A DNA stretch of 8,678 bases from Planctomycetota bacterium (lineage in GTDB: Bacteria; Planctomycetota; Phycisphaerae; Sedimentisphaerales; Anaerobacaceae), in the NCBI GenBank assembly GCA_023135255.1, contig JAGLTN010000029.1, positions 1 through 8,678 on the forward strand, read 5' to 3'. A model generated the notes under the pieces. It did no database searches. It was not told where the DNA came from and was given only the letters and a program-made list of their open reading frames with translations. The first letter of the stretch is position 1; each line of letters opens with the position of its first letter. The position numbers and the translations under genes are program-made. Shown piece by piece: positions 8,415 through 8,678 of the stretch.

Positions 8415-8418
8415 TTCC
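8415..8418 (-). promoter_or_regulatory. Probable ribosome binding site of the DUF4062-like gene
   Basis: GGAA on the minus strand, 8 nt from the ATG at 8406. An out-of-frame ATG at 8414 lies between and would end after three codons at a TGA overlapping the real start codon. It is a weak site. Confidence 0.4.
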
Positions 8419-8506
8419 GTTATCAACTTTTTCTTTTAGTTCCTACATACTCTTTAAAAGTTCAATTGATTCCTTATCTTTCCACAACTATAGCCCTCAC
8501 AACCTC

Positions 8507-8531
8507 CAGATGATAGCTTCCTCACCATCTG
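8507..8531 (-). repeat. Inverted repeat / RNA hairpin in the leader of the DUF4062-like gene
   Basis: CAGATG (8507-8512) and CATCTG (8526-8531) are perfect inverted copies. As minus-strand RNA the stem extends to 9 bp using two G-U pairs, CAGAUGGUG against UAUCAUCUG, around a 7-nt loop AGGAAGC. No T-run follows, so it is not a terminator. It may be an operator or leader structure upstream of the two-gene unit, or chance. Confidence 0.4.
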
Positions 8532-8542
8532 ATTAAAAACCA

Positions 8543-8571
8543 ATCATATCCCCAACCAAAGCAAACAACAA
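8543..8571 (-). promoter_or_regulatory. Candidate promoter of the DUF4062-like/solenoid gene pair
   Basis: On the minus strand a TATGAT -10 element (8543-8548, five of six) lies 17 nt from a poor TTGTTG -35 element (8566-8571, three of six). It would start a leader of about 130 nt containing the inverted repeat. AT-rich DNA gives such matches by chance, so this is tentative. Confidence 0.25.
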
Positions 8572-8678
8572 TACAAAACCTGCATCAATACTCTTCTACC
8601 CTTAAAATCTCAGCCGAAAACCAAAAATTCACCCGGAATTCACCAAAAAAACAAAAAAAACCTTGCTATTAACCCAAA

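Larger units (their letters stand above)
8407..8678. other. AT-rich non-coding leader upstream of the gene pair
   Basis: No convincing gene is seen on either strand. It holds the candidate promoter, the inverted repeat, a 24-codon mini-ORF on the minus strand (8528 to 8454, two Cys, no ribosome binding site) and, at 8645-8660, A-runs that read as two T-runs on the minus strand. These T-runs could be the tail of a terminator for a gene beyond the right edge; the hairpin that would prove this is not visible. Confidence 0.5.

Noticed and set aside
8545..8585. 13-codon minus-strand mini-ORF as a leader peptide
   Set aside because: Too short, only a weak purine stretch upstream, and no attenuator-type residue run or paired terminator.
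8645..8660. A-runs as an intrinsic terminator on the minus strand
   Set aside because: Reads as T-runs on the minus strand, but too little sequence remains to the right to show a preceding stem, so it is mentioned only as a possibility.

Overview
The window looks bacterial, with polysaccharide-degrading metabolism on the left and a low-GC accessory module on the right. A GH38 alpha-mannosidase next to a secreted protein with three DUF1080 (3-keto-disaccharide hydrolase) domains, at moderate GC, suggests a PVC-group organism such as an anaerobic Phycisphaerae/Planctomycetes glycan degrader. Bacteroidetes or Lentisphaerae are possible alternatives. No rRNA or housekeeping marker is present, so the taxonomy is inference only.

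Layout. 1-2904 (+): the 3' part of an alpha-mannosidase gene. The reading frame is open from base 1, so the true start lies left of the window. 2908-4812 (-): a signal-peptide protein with three DUF1080 domains, convergent with the mannosidase and only 3 nt from it, with a good sigma70-like promoter at 4855-4882. 4813-4940: an intergenic gap holding that promoter, a ribosome binding site and a short perfect hairpin (4924-4937). 4941-7805 (-): a 954-aa all-helical protein with no visible nucleotide-binding motif. 7810-8406 (-): a 198-aa protein with a DUF4062/TIR-like nucleotide-fold domain. 8407-8678: an AT-rich leader without a convincing gene, holding a candidate promoter, an inverted repeat and a 24-codon mini-ORF.

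Function. The two left-hand genes fit saccharide breakdown: the mannosidase trims alpha-mannosides, and the DUF1080 protein probably acts outside the cytoplasm on sugars or binds them. The two right-hand genes are transcribed toward the DUF1080 gene, nearly abut (4 nt) and are clearly more AT-rich. A small effector-like domain paired with a large alpha-solenoid is the logic of bacterial conflict/anti-phage systems such as Avs/STAND or SIR2-solenoid proteins. Here, however, the effector and solenoid are separate proteins and the STAND NTPase core is absent. This pair is the best candidate in the window for an undescribed system; a defence role is inference from architecture.
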